Positions 11,962-24,055 of a stretch of DNA of 64,000 bases are shown piece after piece. Both the position numbers and the translations under genes were made by a program. Location of the stretch: positions 12,709,038-12,773,037 of the forward strand of contig NC_133778.1 of assembly GCF_003597395.2 (NCBI RefSeq), given 5' to 3'. Each line of letters opens with the position of its first letter. Positions within the stretch are counted from its first letter, which is position 1. The stretch comes from Chelonoidis abingdonii (lineage: Eukaryota; Chordata; Testudines; Testudinidae). A model generated the notes under the pieces. That model was given only the letters and a program-made list of their open reading frames with translations, was not told where the DNA came from and did not search any database.

Positions 11962-12610
11962 GTTACTCCAAGCCTTGAAGTCTGCATTGGATATTAATTA
12001 GGTCACTTGCATACCACACACCATTTTTGTAAACATTGGTTTCGTCTTGTATTTGTGCTATTTCACTTCCATTATTTTCACTGGTGCCAGCAGGATTCCC
12101 TGGTAAATGAGAAATCATGATTCTCAGTAGGAGCATCCTGTACAAATAAAAAGGCAGCAGAGTAAATCATTTTACAGAGTATGCGGATTCTAAGACTCAA
12201 AGCATTCAGCTTTCCCTAGCAGCACAAACGCAAATTAAATCACAGGAATAAATTGTCCCATGTTCTTGAATGTCTGAGTTGAGAAGTTCACCAGAACAGG
12301 TCTTTTATTTCGTAATTGCTGGGTATTTGCTCTTCCTTTTTAGGAGGCAAAGGCAATGCTTTTATCACCTCATTTTAATGTGTATTGTGCTACCAAATAG
12401 CCACATGTTTTAAGAATAGGAGATTCATTAGCACTGATGTCAGTAAAGTCATAATAGAGTAATGCGGTGCTGAATCAGGCCCAATCCTGCAGTCTCCACA
12501 CAGACTACACTCATGCATGAGGAGTACACGACAAAGTCCTTGGGAACTGAGTTTTAAGGAAGTTGCCATGGTGTGAGGGAAAAAGAAGGGAACAATACAA
12601 GATTTAGGGT

Positions 12611-12690
12611 CCAATCCTACTCTCCTTATTTTGGCAAAATTTCCTTTGACTTCAGTGGGAGCTTTGCCTAGGTAAGGAGAGCAGGATGGG
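12611..12690. repeat. Dispersed palindromic repeat, outer-arm variant
   Basis: Outer arms ccaatcctactctccttatt and taaggagagcaggatgggg pair with few mismatches, and the interior carries ctttgacttcagtgggagctttgcc. It shares the core of the hairpin at 11523 but has different outer arms. Confidence 0.6.
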
Positions 12691-13055
12691 GCCCTCAGGT
12701 CATACAGATTAGAGCAATTGTTTGTTCTGCCAGTCCAGAAACCTGTTTCAGTTTGCTGCCCAAGAATCTTTCTTAAGTATAAATCATAATCATAGTGCTA
12801 CTAACCTCCAACTAGCACAGACACTGATGGTTGAACTTGTTCAACCAAAGTTATCTTCTGTGGATGAATCAGAGCCAATGAATCTGTCTGCCAGATTCAA
12901 TGCTATGGAACAATGGAAACAACTGGAATTGCCTTTTGTCATGCATAAATTCTTCAGCCTACTGTGATGAATTGGAATGTTTCAGAAATTGTGGGCCTGA
13001 TCTTCAGCTGGTGACAGTCAGATAATTTCAGTGGAACTAACTAATTTTCTAGTGC

Positions 13056-13059
<4 letters not shown>

Positions 13060-13091
<32 letters not shown>
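13060..13091. repeat. Poly(A) run of 32 bases
   Basis: Uninterrupted A from 13060 to 13091. No retroposed gene is recognisable immediately upstream; the preceding bases (gggcctgatcttcagctggtg at about 12991) are a fragment of a palindromic repeat. Confidence 0.95.
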
Positions 13092-13093
<2 letters not shown>

Positions 13094-14035
13094 AACCGCA
13101 AGAAAACAAAGTATTGTTCAAGTATTAGGTGAGCAGTTATAAGTTTTGGGGGGTTTTTTTCAGCTAGGCACATAAAAGTATTTGGCTGTTCATGTGCTTC
13201 TGGTACCTGCTCCTTATTTCCAGCTAAGAGAAGCAGACCAGGCATTAGATGAAGGGTGAAATAATCAATAACACAAGGTGTCATTAACTTCTCTTTTTTG
13301 CTTCAAAGACAGCTGAAAATACATATTTCCCAAGTATTTCTCCTCCATTTAAGTAGTTCCTGTAGCTGCCACAGGGATGTTATTCAGTGGGTAAGGAGGT
13401 TGTCTGCTGATCACACAGAGTGGGTAGATGTCCACAAGGAATCTTGACATTCATTTGTGACTGAGGCTGTAAACATGTTTGAGAACCTCTGTTTTATGCC
13501 ATTCACCTAAACTGGGAAACTATGAGATGATGATCTTATAAATTAGATGCATTATGGCTGGAAGAGTAGCTGTCTCATGCATGGAAAAAGGACATATACA
13601 CTAAAGTCCACATTTTCAAAAGAGGACTTTGATTTTGTAAGCCTCAATTTTTGGGTGCTCAGCTTTAGCCAGAAGAGCCCTGAATCTCCATTGCCATGCA
13701 CCTTTTGACATGGGAGCAAAGAGAGTATAAAATGCTGCCAGCACAGAAGGATAGCACTTCACGCTCACTGTGCACTGGTGTCATTGAATTCACACGGTGG
13801 AAGGCAACGGAGAATCATGTCTCACGGGTGATTTTCAACAGAGCAATGCACGTGACCACTCCCACAGGGAAGCACTCAAAATCGGAAGCCCATGTTTGAA
13901 AATTTGGCTCTAACTGCTCAAACGTTAATGTTGTTTCGTTGCCAATTGTATTCCTTTCACCTTGTTTCACTGGTATTTTAATATGCACTATAGTCTACAG
14001 GGCTCAAAATAGTTAGTGCCAGCTCTTAAGTGTAG

Positions 14036-14278
<243 letters not shown>

Positions 14279-14769
14279 TAAGAAGAGTCAAAAGATCAAA
14301 AGGGAAAACTGCACTCTCAGAATTGAGCATGATTGGGCGGGGGCGGGGGGAGGGATAAGGGAAACAGTTGAGAGATGATTAAATCAAAGCAGAAAACAAC
14401 CTAAAAGTAATTTGAAAGTGACTGAATTTCAGTACTGTCAACCATAAAACTCATGAGCCAGGGCCCCCAAAATCTTGAGATTTTAAAATATACATTTTGG
14501 GTCTTTTTCTTTACCTTTTGGTGTTTGAGCTTTTAGGGTGCATTTGGGTCACAATTTTGAACTTTTTCTCTGTCATCATGAGGGCTAGAGACTTGTTTAG
14601 TGAAAGCTGAGATTCTGACTCTGGGAGCTGGAGGCTAAAAAAAAAAAACAAAAAAATAAAACCCTCAAGTAACTCAAGACTTGTGATAAACCTGTGAGAA
14701 TTGGGAACACTGAAATTGCTCCCTGATATGCACTGGTGTGAAAGTGATACGTTGCAGCTTTTATTAAAA

Positions 14770-14889
14770 AGAATCAGAGGGGTAGCCTTGTTAGTCTGAA
14801 TCTGTAAAAGCAGCAGAGAATCCTGTGGCACCTTATAGACTAACAGACGTTTTGGATCATGAACTTTTGTGGGTGAATACCCACTTCGT
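14770..14889 (-). mobile_element. PLE terminal fragment (copy B)
   Basis: Starts gaatcagaggggtagccttg, then agcagcagagaatcctgtggcaccttatagactaacagacg and tgggtgaatacccacttcg. This is the same family as the arms at 18771-18935 and 19624-19826. By coding-strand convention (GIY-YIG copy at 39949) the element reads on the minus strand. The copy stops abruptly after cttcgtaaga. The hammerhead-like core is decayed (GAAA changed to AAAA). Confidence 0.75.
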
Positions 14890-14974
14890 AAGAGGCCCCT
14901 ATTCCAAATGAAACAACACATTTCTTGATCCTTCACAGCTCATACACAAGTTATTGGATTCAATACATGGGGTA

Positions 14975-15064
14975 ACGGGGTGAAATTTAAGGACACGTTG
15001 CACAGGAGGTCAGATAAGATGACCTAATGGTTCCTTCTGGCCTTAAACTGCATGAATCTATGAA
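14975..15064 (+). mobile_element. CR1-like LINE 3' tail
   Basis: Ends ggaggtcagataagatgacctaatggttccttctggccttaaactgcatgaatctatgaa, the tail also seen at about 21985-22043. Fragment only. Confidence 0.65.
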
Positions 15065-16265
15065 ATATAAGACCACATCGGACCACTTTTATTTATTAGC
15101 AATTTATTTTGGAATCTCTGGCCCAGACTTAACTGTTTGTATCTAGGTTTCCTGTACCTCAGAATGTTAAGGAGTTCTTGTTAAACTATAGCACAAGATG
15201 CTGTAGTGAACGTAACTCATGTTAGGCTGTAGCTTGTGGCTTTATGCTGCAGCTCACGTTGTGGAGGTTGGGCAACATTATGCTACAGCAAGAGCACCTG
15301 GTGGTGTTTGGACTGGGACAGAATTCTTCTGGGGAAGTGCACATCGCAGCAGGGACTCCACTACCCATTAGAAAGGGGTAACATATGTTTTCCACCCCCA
15401 GCATGAGGCCCGTCTTGCTGGTGCAGACTTCTCAGGGCTCATACTCTCACCCTGTCCACTATGAGGAGTCTAACACTGACAGCAGTGCTAGGCTCCTACA
15501 GTGCATCACTGATCAAGACTATGCTGAGTTCTTTGCGTCTCTCTCCTGCTCCCTGTTGCACAGTATTAGAAACAATGTGACCCATAAAGAGAATGTTGTG
15601 GTGTTTTCTTTTTATTTGGGTTACAATAAGCACTTTTTGGATAAAGACATGTTTCCTGGGATTCTTTTGCTTTTGTTGTCTATGAGAAAAGTGGTCTGAA
15701 GGAATTAGTGTGCATAAGAACTGGTACAGAGGCACTGGTATTGTTTAGTCCTCAATACAACAGTTAGGTACTGAATTGGAAGGGGAGGAAAAGGAGTGGG
15801 TTCCCCACCCACAAACCAAACTGTGACCACTTGAGATGGTACAACATGACCTTACTCACAGTAGATCTTCCTGATATGATCATCCCTCTCCTTACATGCT
15901 TTGTTCAACAGAGAAATAGTTAACATTGTTAACACTTAATTGTCATCATTAGACTTCAGGATTATAACCATAGGTGACAGGAAGGAGGGCAGTTCACACC
16001 TCTTTCAGAGCTATTGTTTCAGATTATCTGCAGGCTCATGCAGACATTATTGCTTTGGTGGAACATTTTTAGGATTATTTTTGCAACCATAAGGTTAGAG
16101 AGAGATTTAAAAAAAAAAATCTCGAGCACAATATGAAATCTACCAGAGGAAAAACGTCCCCGTGAACAAGCACCGTTTGCTCCTTAGAAGTTTACTGCAC
16201 GGATCGAGATAACTCTGAGTCATCTCCATGTTCTGGGTGGCTTAAACTAACTGAGTTATTTTAAA

Positions 16266-16329
16266 ATGTAGGAGGTTGGACTAGATGACCTTCTGAGGTC
16301 CCTTCCAGCCCTGATATTCTATGATTCTG
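16266..16329 (+). mobile_element. CR1 (or CR1-tailed SINE) 3' end
   Basis: Reads taggaggttggactagatga, then ccttccagccctgatattct and ends atgattctgt, the conserved tail shared by CR1 and the turtle tRNA-SINE. No tRNA-like head is visible upstream, so CR1 is more likely. Confidence 0.8.
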
Positions 16330-17099
16330 TAGAATATAGAGGATTTATTTTGTCTCGCCACTTGTGAGAACCCCAAACTATCATTATCTTTAAAGGCCTG
16401 CTTAATGCTTTGAAATCATTGGACGGAATACATTATAGAAGTACAAATGGTTATCATCTTGCGTAGATATTTTTCTTTGTAGGATTGAGATATTCACCTC
16501 TAGGCCCAACAAATCGACTGGCTCTGAGAAAGGGTGGAGAAGATGACAAGTTATAGCCTCTGGTGACAACTGGTTCTTATCCAAATCCAGCTGTGGGGGG
16601 AACAGAACATACTGTATTGATATTAGTGATATCTTCTTGTTCTGACTTTCTCGGTCCCTTGGGATTGCTGTGCATGAGTTTAAAGGCAGTGATGTTTCAT
16701 CTCTTCTGCAGGTCTTCTCTTTTCACCACACTTACCATGACCTCACTTTTGGTCCCTTTCCTTCCAAATGAAATACTCAGGAAGACTTGACAACAGTCCT
16801 CTTGCTCATTGTAACATTTCCTGTGCATACTGCAAACGTGGCACTTCTTGAACACTGTCTAGTGGTATTTAGGAGAAGGTCATGAAAGCATACACTTGAA
16901 TTTTCCTATGCTATATCTATCACAGCTTTTCTGCACTTTGTGGTCAGCAGTCTCCGAGGAGCCTTGGTTATGGACCACAATACATGCGCTCTGGCTGAAA
17001 TTTCAGAAGGAAGGGAAGTGGTATGCTGCAAATGGTGCTAGTAATTGCTGAGAAAGAGAGAATGGTTGCACCCAGTGTTGAAGCACAGAAGTTTTTGAG

Positions 17100-17950
17100 A
17101 GATCTGTTGAAATAGTGGAGGTATACAAAATAATGAACTGTAAGGAGAAGGTAAATAGAGCACTTCTATTTCCTTTCTCTCATAATACAGGAACAAGGGG
17201 GTCATAAATGAAATTAAAAAGCAGCACGTTTAAAACCGATGAAAGGAAACACACTTTGACACTAATGCACAATTAGATTGTAAAATTCATTGCCACATGA
17301 TGTCATTGGCACTAAAAACTAATCAGGATTCAAAAGAGGATTGGGCACTTGTATGATTTACAATAATATTATAGTGTATTATTTAATCCTTAAAAGTGTT
17401 TCAGAAGAGATAAAAACTCCCATGCTTTAAAGCATAAGCCAACCTATGGTTAATGGCAGGGCCGCCCAAATGGGAGGGGGAAAGTGCGGCAATTTGCCCC
17501 AAGCCCCGCAGGGGCCCCCATGAGAGCAGGCCTTCACTTGCTCTGGGGGTCCCTTCTTCCGCTCCGGGTCTTCGGCGGCAATTCGGCAGCATGGGGTCCT
17601 TCCGCCTCGGGACCCGCCACCAAAGTGCCGGGTCTTCAGCGGCAATACGGAGGTCCCCTGCTCCAGGTCTTCGGGGCACTTTGGTGGCAGGTCCCAGAGC
17701 GGAAGGACCCCCTGCCGCCAAATTACCACCGAAGCGGGGGCCCCTCGCTGCCAAAGACCCCAGGCCCCCTGAATCCTCTGAGCAGACCTGGTTGATGGGG
17801 GTAAGGAAGAAACTTTCTCTGTGGTTGAGTTATTCCATAATTGCCTATTCAGAGTTTCTTGCACCTTCCTCTGAAGCATCTGGTACTGAGATAGGATAGT
17901 GGCCTAGATGGAGCACAGGTCTCGTCCAGTATTGCAGTTCTTATGTTCCT
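17100..17950 (+). mobile_element. CR1 LINE 3' region interrupted by a hAT-like element
   Basis: Starts near ggaggtatacaaaataatga (the EVYKIMN-coding part of CR1 ORF2). It passes through aattcattgccacatgatg and cttttaaagcataagccaacc-like sequence, resumes after the insertion at aggaagaaactttctctgtg, and ends ccagtattgcagttcttatg. The two parts join in the expected CR1 order once 17457-17790 and one 8-bp duplicate are removed. Confidence 0.8.
17457..17790. mobile_element. hAT-like non-autonomous element with a large internal palindrome
   Basis: Begins cagggccgccc and ends gcagacctg (reverse complement caggtctgc), with an 8-bp duplication gttaatgg (17449-17456) and gttgatgg (17791-17798). An 8-bp duplication and CAGG-type ends fit hAT. 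GC-rich interior with inverted arms of about 37 bases (17593-17629 and 17675-17711: ggggtccttccgc... and ...gcggaaggacccc). The overlapping open frames of 100-150 codons in this stretch are products of GC-rich palindromic sequence, not a gene. Confidence 0.75.
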
Positions 17951-18770
17951 TGATCTGGCTATAAATATATGGGGATTTTTTGGTAATACACAGTAAAGTA
18001 ATTAAAGGATTAACTGAAAGATGAAACAGTTTATGTAGAGTGAGTATAACTGGAATGGAAGATCCCATAATCCTATCGAACCACAACAGATAAATGTGAC
18101 AAGTTACTTTTCAATACTTATTTGACCAAGAAGAAATTATTTTAAAATGAAAGCCATGTTAATGTATTGAAATGGGTGGCAAATGTTTCTTTTGTATTGT
18201 GTGGTGCATATGGTGAATTAAAATATACTGTCCCTGTACATTTTCGCATTATTATTTATTTTTGTATGTCACGTTCCCTTTTAAAACTCAGCCCAAGATC
18301 TTTACAGTTACGGTGAAACATTCTGGTTCGTAACTGAAGGAACAGAGCGATACAAGTCCTAAGCAACTTGAGTGTTTGCCTTAAGTCTGGTGGAGTTATT
18401 AAATGAGGCATGCGAAAAGAACAAAAACAAGGTCTGAGGAGCTCACCACAGAGCAAGATGATAATCACAACTGGCAGCACTTTCAGCGCAATGCTATAAT
18501 GTCAGTCTAGAAAATCCTGCAGTTGGTAGAGCCTAAAAAGACTTTTCTGATAGCAACCAACAAACCTAAAACCTATCACATATAATGAAGCCAATCATTT
18601 TCCTGTGCTTTACCTACCCTCATCCTGTTTCTTTGACATCTCCATTGTTGAGTAAATGAGGTATTTTCCATTCCTGGGTTTTTTTGTGTGCGTGCTAAAT
18701 TATAACCTCACTGTGGTCAGCCTTGGATAGGGTGACCAGATGTCCCGATTTTTGGGTCTTTTTCTTATAT

Positions 18771-19826
18771 AAGCAGCAGAGAATCCTGTGGCACCTTATA
18801 GACTAACAGACGTTTTGGATCATGAGCTTTCGTGGGTGAATACCCACTTTGTCAGATGAATGTAGTGGAAATTTCCAGGGGCAGGTATATATATGCTAGC
18901 AAGCAAGCTAGAGATAACGAGGTTAGTTCAATCAGNNNNNNNNNNNNNNNNNNNNNNNNNNNNNNNNNNNNNNNNNNNNNNNNNNNNNNNNNNNNNNNNN
19001 NNNNNNNNNNNNNNNNNNNNNNNNNNNNNNNNNNNNNNNNNNNNNNNNNNNNNNNNNNNNNNNNNNNNNNNNNNNNNNNNNNNNNNNNNNNNNNNNNNNN
19101 NNNNNNNNNNNNNNNNNNNNNNNNNNNNNNNNNNNNNNNNNNNNNNNNNNNNNNNNNNNNNNNNNNNNNNNNNNNNNNNNNNNNNNNNNNNNNNNNNNNN
19201 NNNNNNNNNNNNNNNNNNNNNNNNNNNNNNNNNNNNNNNNNNNNNNNNNNNNNNNNNNNNNNNNNNNNNNNNNNNNNNNNNNNNNNNNNNNNNNNNNNNN
19301 NNNNNNNNNNNNNNNNNNNNNNNNNNNNNNNNNNNNNNNNNNNNNNNNNNNNNNNNNNNNNNNNNNNNNNNNNNNNNNNNNNNNNNNNNNNNNNNNNNNN
19401 NNNNNNNNNNNNNNNNNNNNNNNNNNNNNNNNNNNNNNNNNNNNNNNNNNNNNNNNNNNNNNNNNNNNNNNNNNNNNNNNNNNNNNNNNNNNNNNNNNNN
19501 NNNNNNNNNNNNNNNNNNNNNNNNNNNNNNNNNNNNNNNNNNNNNNNNNNNNNNNNNNNNNNNNNNNNNNNNNNNNNNNNNNNNNNNNNNNNNNNNNNNN
19601 NNNNNNNNNNNNNNNNNNNNNNNCCTGATTGAACTAACCTCGTTATCTCTAGCTTGCTTGCTAGCATATATATACCTGCCCTTGGAAATTTCCACTACAT
19701 TCATCTGACGAAGTGGGTATTCACCCACGAAAGCTCATTATCCAAAACGTCAGTTAGTCTATAAGGTGCCACAGGATTCTCTGCTGCTTTTACAGATTCA
19801 GACTAACACGGCTACCCTTCTGATAC
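18771..19826. mobile_element. Inverted PLE pair surrounding an assembly gap
   Basis: Left arm 18771-18935 and right arm 19624-19826 are PLE terminal sequence in opposite orientations, about 163 bases alike with only around four differences. Both carry the private run gctagcaagcaagctagag. The right arm extends 38 bases further to a gctacccttctgatac end. A perfect 10-bp duplication tttcttatat flanks the whole (18761-18770 and 19827-19836). The right arm on + has an intact CTGACGA and GAAA around a 6-bp stem, but its stem III is changed; the left arm has CTGACAA. Confidence 0.8.
18936..19623. other. Assembly gap (688 N)
   Basis: Run of undetermined bases. Open frames drawn through it are meaningless. 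It lies exactly between two inverted PLE arms, a structure that short-read assemblers commonly fail to close. Confidence 1.
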
Positions 19827-21519
19827 TTTCTTATATAGGCTCCTATTATCCCCCACCCCCATCCAGATTTTTCACACTTGCTGTCTGGTCACCCTAGCCT
19901 TGGAGAACCATGGCAAAGCTCTGATTCATCCAGGTGCTTTAACTTGTGGCCTGATTTGAAGCACATGAGTAATGCCATTGAAGTCAGTGGGACTATCCAT
20001 GTGCTTTAAATTAGGCACATACATAAGCATGGTAGTTTGCTGACTCATGGTCCAAGTTCCCAAGCATAAGTGATGTGCGGACTCTGAGAATATAACCTAA
20101 TTGTTCCATGTATAATGTAAAATCATTTCTCTTTTCACACATTGTTTTAAGACAAGGCAAAGGGAGTGGAATATCCAGTTTTAATTATTACAGGTGATGT
20201 TGCTATATTGAAAGGTACTGATGCCTTTCAGGAGAGCTGAGATTGTGCCTGTTTCTTTCGTGTGAATGCTTTTTGCCCCAGGCAGATTTGCCAAAAGTTG
20301 AAAGAGAAGTCTGAGGTTTTTAAGTTCCTAGACAGACAAAGTAGTGACATTGGTGACTACCTGAATTAATTTATTTGCAGTACTGAGTGCGTGTTTCTGT
20401 CGGGTGATAGAGTGGGAAGTGGTGAGAGAATGAAATGGGGCCAGATTCAGCCAGGTATATTAAGAAGAAACACTGTACATATCACTGGAGATGTACCTTA
20501 TGTCAGAACTGAATTTTTTCCCATAATTGGCATGATTCGCCACTATGTTGTTCCATTTAAACCCTGCTGTACCTCAACGGTTTTAACAGGGTTATACAAG
20601 TCTACATTTGGAGTAACACAGTGGTAAATCATACCTTATAGACTTGACTTATGTCAGCGAAAGTGATATTCGTTTAGCCTCTGCTGTGGATAAACTAAAC
20701 CATGTGATTTTGTTATATCAGTATCCTGATATATACACAGATAGACAGACTGTGTTCTTTAAAAGAGATGTTTCTTTCAGCCTGAATAATTGAGTGAAAT
20801 GCAAAATTCAACCCCAACCTAGGACCTATGGTTTCAGCTCAGCCTCCCACTACCTGCATCCACTACTGCGGTCTATGGGCAGATGCAACCACCCTTCACC
20901 ACTTCTGCAGACCATTGCATCTGCACACTTGCGGGTCTACAGGTTTGTTAGGCCCCAGTATTGCTGCCCTGTGTGGCCATTGTTTAGAGAGCCTCCTCAA
21001 TACAGCCCCACTGTGAGGTGTGAGACAAGTTGCGTGTCTCATACAGGTGTCTCTGCATCATGGCTGATTTAATCTTATGTTGAAAAAGAAATCACCTTTT
21101 GGCCTGATAGTCAGGTGGTATAAACTGGTGTAGCTCCACTGATGTCAATAGAATTACGCCCTTTTCCATCAGCCGAGGAGCTGGTCCCATATTTCCTCAT
21201 TTGGAGCACAGAGAACATCATCTGATGGTTTCCATCAGGTCTGGAATTCATACCAGCCATAGGCTTATCTAGAGTTAAGACTCAAGACTGCCTGTGCGGA
21301 GGGTGCAATCCCATCCCTGGGCAGAGGGCTCGCATAAGTTCTCTACACCACATATAGAGCTTAAGTGGCACTTGAAGGGTTCCTGGTGCTGGCCCTCTGC
21401 CCGGGGGTGAATTTCACCCTCAGTCAGGAACATAGCTGGTCATCTGTAGAGGGCAGTGAGGGATTTTTTTTTTTCTCCAGTGTATTCTGTGGTTTGGGGA
21501 TGGTTGTTTGGTTTGGTCT

Positions 21520-22043
21520 GGTTATTGCTGACTCCTCTGAAACATCACAGATGGCCACAACTACAGATGGACACTGGACTGGATGAGGTGTTGCTCTGAG
21601 GTGGTACAGAGCTTCTCTCCACTCCCCTCCCCCATCCCAGGTGCTTCTCTGGCTGGTTCTTGCTTACATGTTCGGGGCCTAACTGATCACCATATATGGA
21701 GTTGGGAAGGAATTTTCCCCCAGGTCAGATTGGCAGTGACCTTGGAGTTTTGTCTTCCTCTGCAGTGCGGAGCAGGGATCACCTGCTAGGATGATCTGGG
21801 TATATCTCACTTAATCCTTTCCCTGCCACTGCAGAGGCCTAGGCACTGGTGCATCTTAGTCCCTCCTGTTTTTTTTTCCTGTGGCCCACTGTAGTTAGTC
21901 CCCTGAGGGCTGTAATACCTTGGTCTAATTGTGGTTGTTGGGCCTAGTGTGGAGACGGTTGGGTGGTGTGTAGTGGCCTGTGATATACAGGTCAGACTAG
22001 ATGATCAGATGGTTCTTTTTTGCCTTAAACTCTGTGATTAACA
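21520..22043 (+). mobile_element. CR1/L3-like LINE 3' UTR
   Basis: Contains gttgggaaggaattttcccc, aggtcagattggcagtgacc, tcttcctctgcagtgcggag, and ends caggtcagactagatgatca, ggttc and ccttaaactctgtg. This is a known order for a CR1-type family 3' UTR in reptiles and birds. It ends 71 bases before the terminal IKZF2 exon. Left edge approximate. Confidence 0.7.
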
Positions 22044-22080
22044 CAGGGTTTTTCTCTATTACAGTTGAATGTCTAGGTGA

Positions 22081-22839
<759 letters not shown>

Positions 22840-22927
22840 GCCTTCTCATCCAAAGGGGACTCTTATGAAGTAGAAGAACTGCACATGAAGAAGTACTGCA
22901 CTTACAGTCCCACTTTTCATTGACCCA

Positions 22928-22978
22928 CCTTTTGTTGTTGTTGTGTTGTTGTTGCTGTTGTTTAATTATTATTATTAA
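22928..22978 (+). repeat. (TTG)n/(ATT)n tract in the 3' UTR
   Basis: Interrupted ttgttg units (ttgttgttgttgtgttgttg) followed by ttaattattattatta. Early IKZF2 3' UTR. Confidence 0.85.
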
Positions 22979-23959
22979 CCTTATTGTATGGACCCAACCT
23001 CAGTCTCTCTGCCCAGTTTAAGAATGGAAGGAAGGAAGGGAAGGGATGAGAGAGTTTTGTGTTGTTGCTGTCATTCTATTTTGGTGATCTGTCTAGCGTA
23101 TTTTGTGGGAATTGAAAGGCAGTCCATTTCTGTCACAGTTAGCCGTACATCATGTCATATGTTGGGTATCGCTCAATTCTGGTAGCTGCTTTAAAGTCAT
23201 AATGAGTTCCCACCCAATTGTAGATTAATAATTTCAGGCAGATAGGTAGAAACATTTCAGAGGAAAGCCCTTTCAAATGTATAGCTATGGTGGGGAAGAT
23301 AGGGGGAGTGGGCAATTATATTCTACAGAATGAACAATTATTTTTAAAGCAAAACTCTTTTATTTTAGGGATTTAGGAGCACGAATCAAAGTCAATATTC
23401 CTTGCAAAATTACTTCCATGGGTGAGCTATGTCCATGGCTTCTGTGTTTACTTCCCCATGGAATGTATACAATATGTATGTTTAACACTGTACCACATAA
23501 CAAGAGTTTAGTTTCATAAGTCTTGGGGCCTCCTGTAGTAAGTTTGAGGTTCTGTGATGTTATTTTACTTAACTTATGAAGCACATTTTTAGAATTGCTG
23601 ATTGGCTGTTATTCCATAATTGTGTTGACTCACTGGCTTCTTATAGACCTCCTAGTATCCAGACCTAGTTAGTTGCACCATGTGTTTTTAAGAAACAGCA
23701 TTTACAAATAGCATTCTTTTACCTAGCTTCTAGGACAGTAGATATCCTAGGAGTGAATACAAATTCTGCAGTTTACTCAAGAGATTCTGCTGCTGTTCTA
23801 AAATAATTTGGTTTTTAACGTTGCAAATTTTAAAATTGCAGATGTGCTAGTAGCAAAGTGTTCTTTAAACCATATATCAAAAACTGTCTCATCTGATCAT
23901 CTACAGGATCAGCCTTTCAGCGGCAGCCTAAAGTAAGGCTTACACCTTGGAAAACACTG

Positions 23960-24055
23960 GTGGCCAGTTTATCAGCTGGCATTAAGTAATCATCAGAGCT
24001 CTGTTGACTTCAATGGAATCTTCTAAGCTACACCAGCTCAGGATCTGGCCCTAGC
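23960..24055. repeat. Dispersed palindromic repeat, GATCTGGCC outer-arm variant
   Basis: Reads ggccagtttatcagctggca ... gttgacttcaatggaatc ... acaccagctcaggatctggcc. Outer arms pair around the TTGACTTCAATGG core. Other copies of this arm type: 37536-37613 and 47391-47470, and a half at about 54303-54344. Inside the inferred IKZF2 3' UTR. Confidence 0.6.

Larger units (their letters stand above)
18728..19896. mobile_element. Short TIR element (TAGGGTGACCAGA type) split by a PLE insertion
   Basis: Left part 18728-18770 and right part 19837-19896 form one copy of the element at 11838-11961. The 13-bp terminal inverted repeats TAGGGTGACCAGA and TCTGGTCACCCTA are perfect. Between the parts lies a PLE flanked by the 10-bp repeat tttcttatat. 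Confidence 0.85.

Noticed and set aside
17401..17899. Overlapping open frames of 103-150 codons on both strands
   Set aside because: They arise from a GC-rich palindromic hAT-like element with few A/T-rich stop codons; no domain, and frames mirror each other.
18832..19728. Open frames of about 270 codons on both strands
   Set aside because: They are made almost entirely of undetermined bases in the assembly gap, with PLE terminal sequence at the ends.
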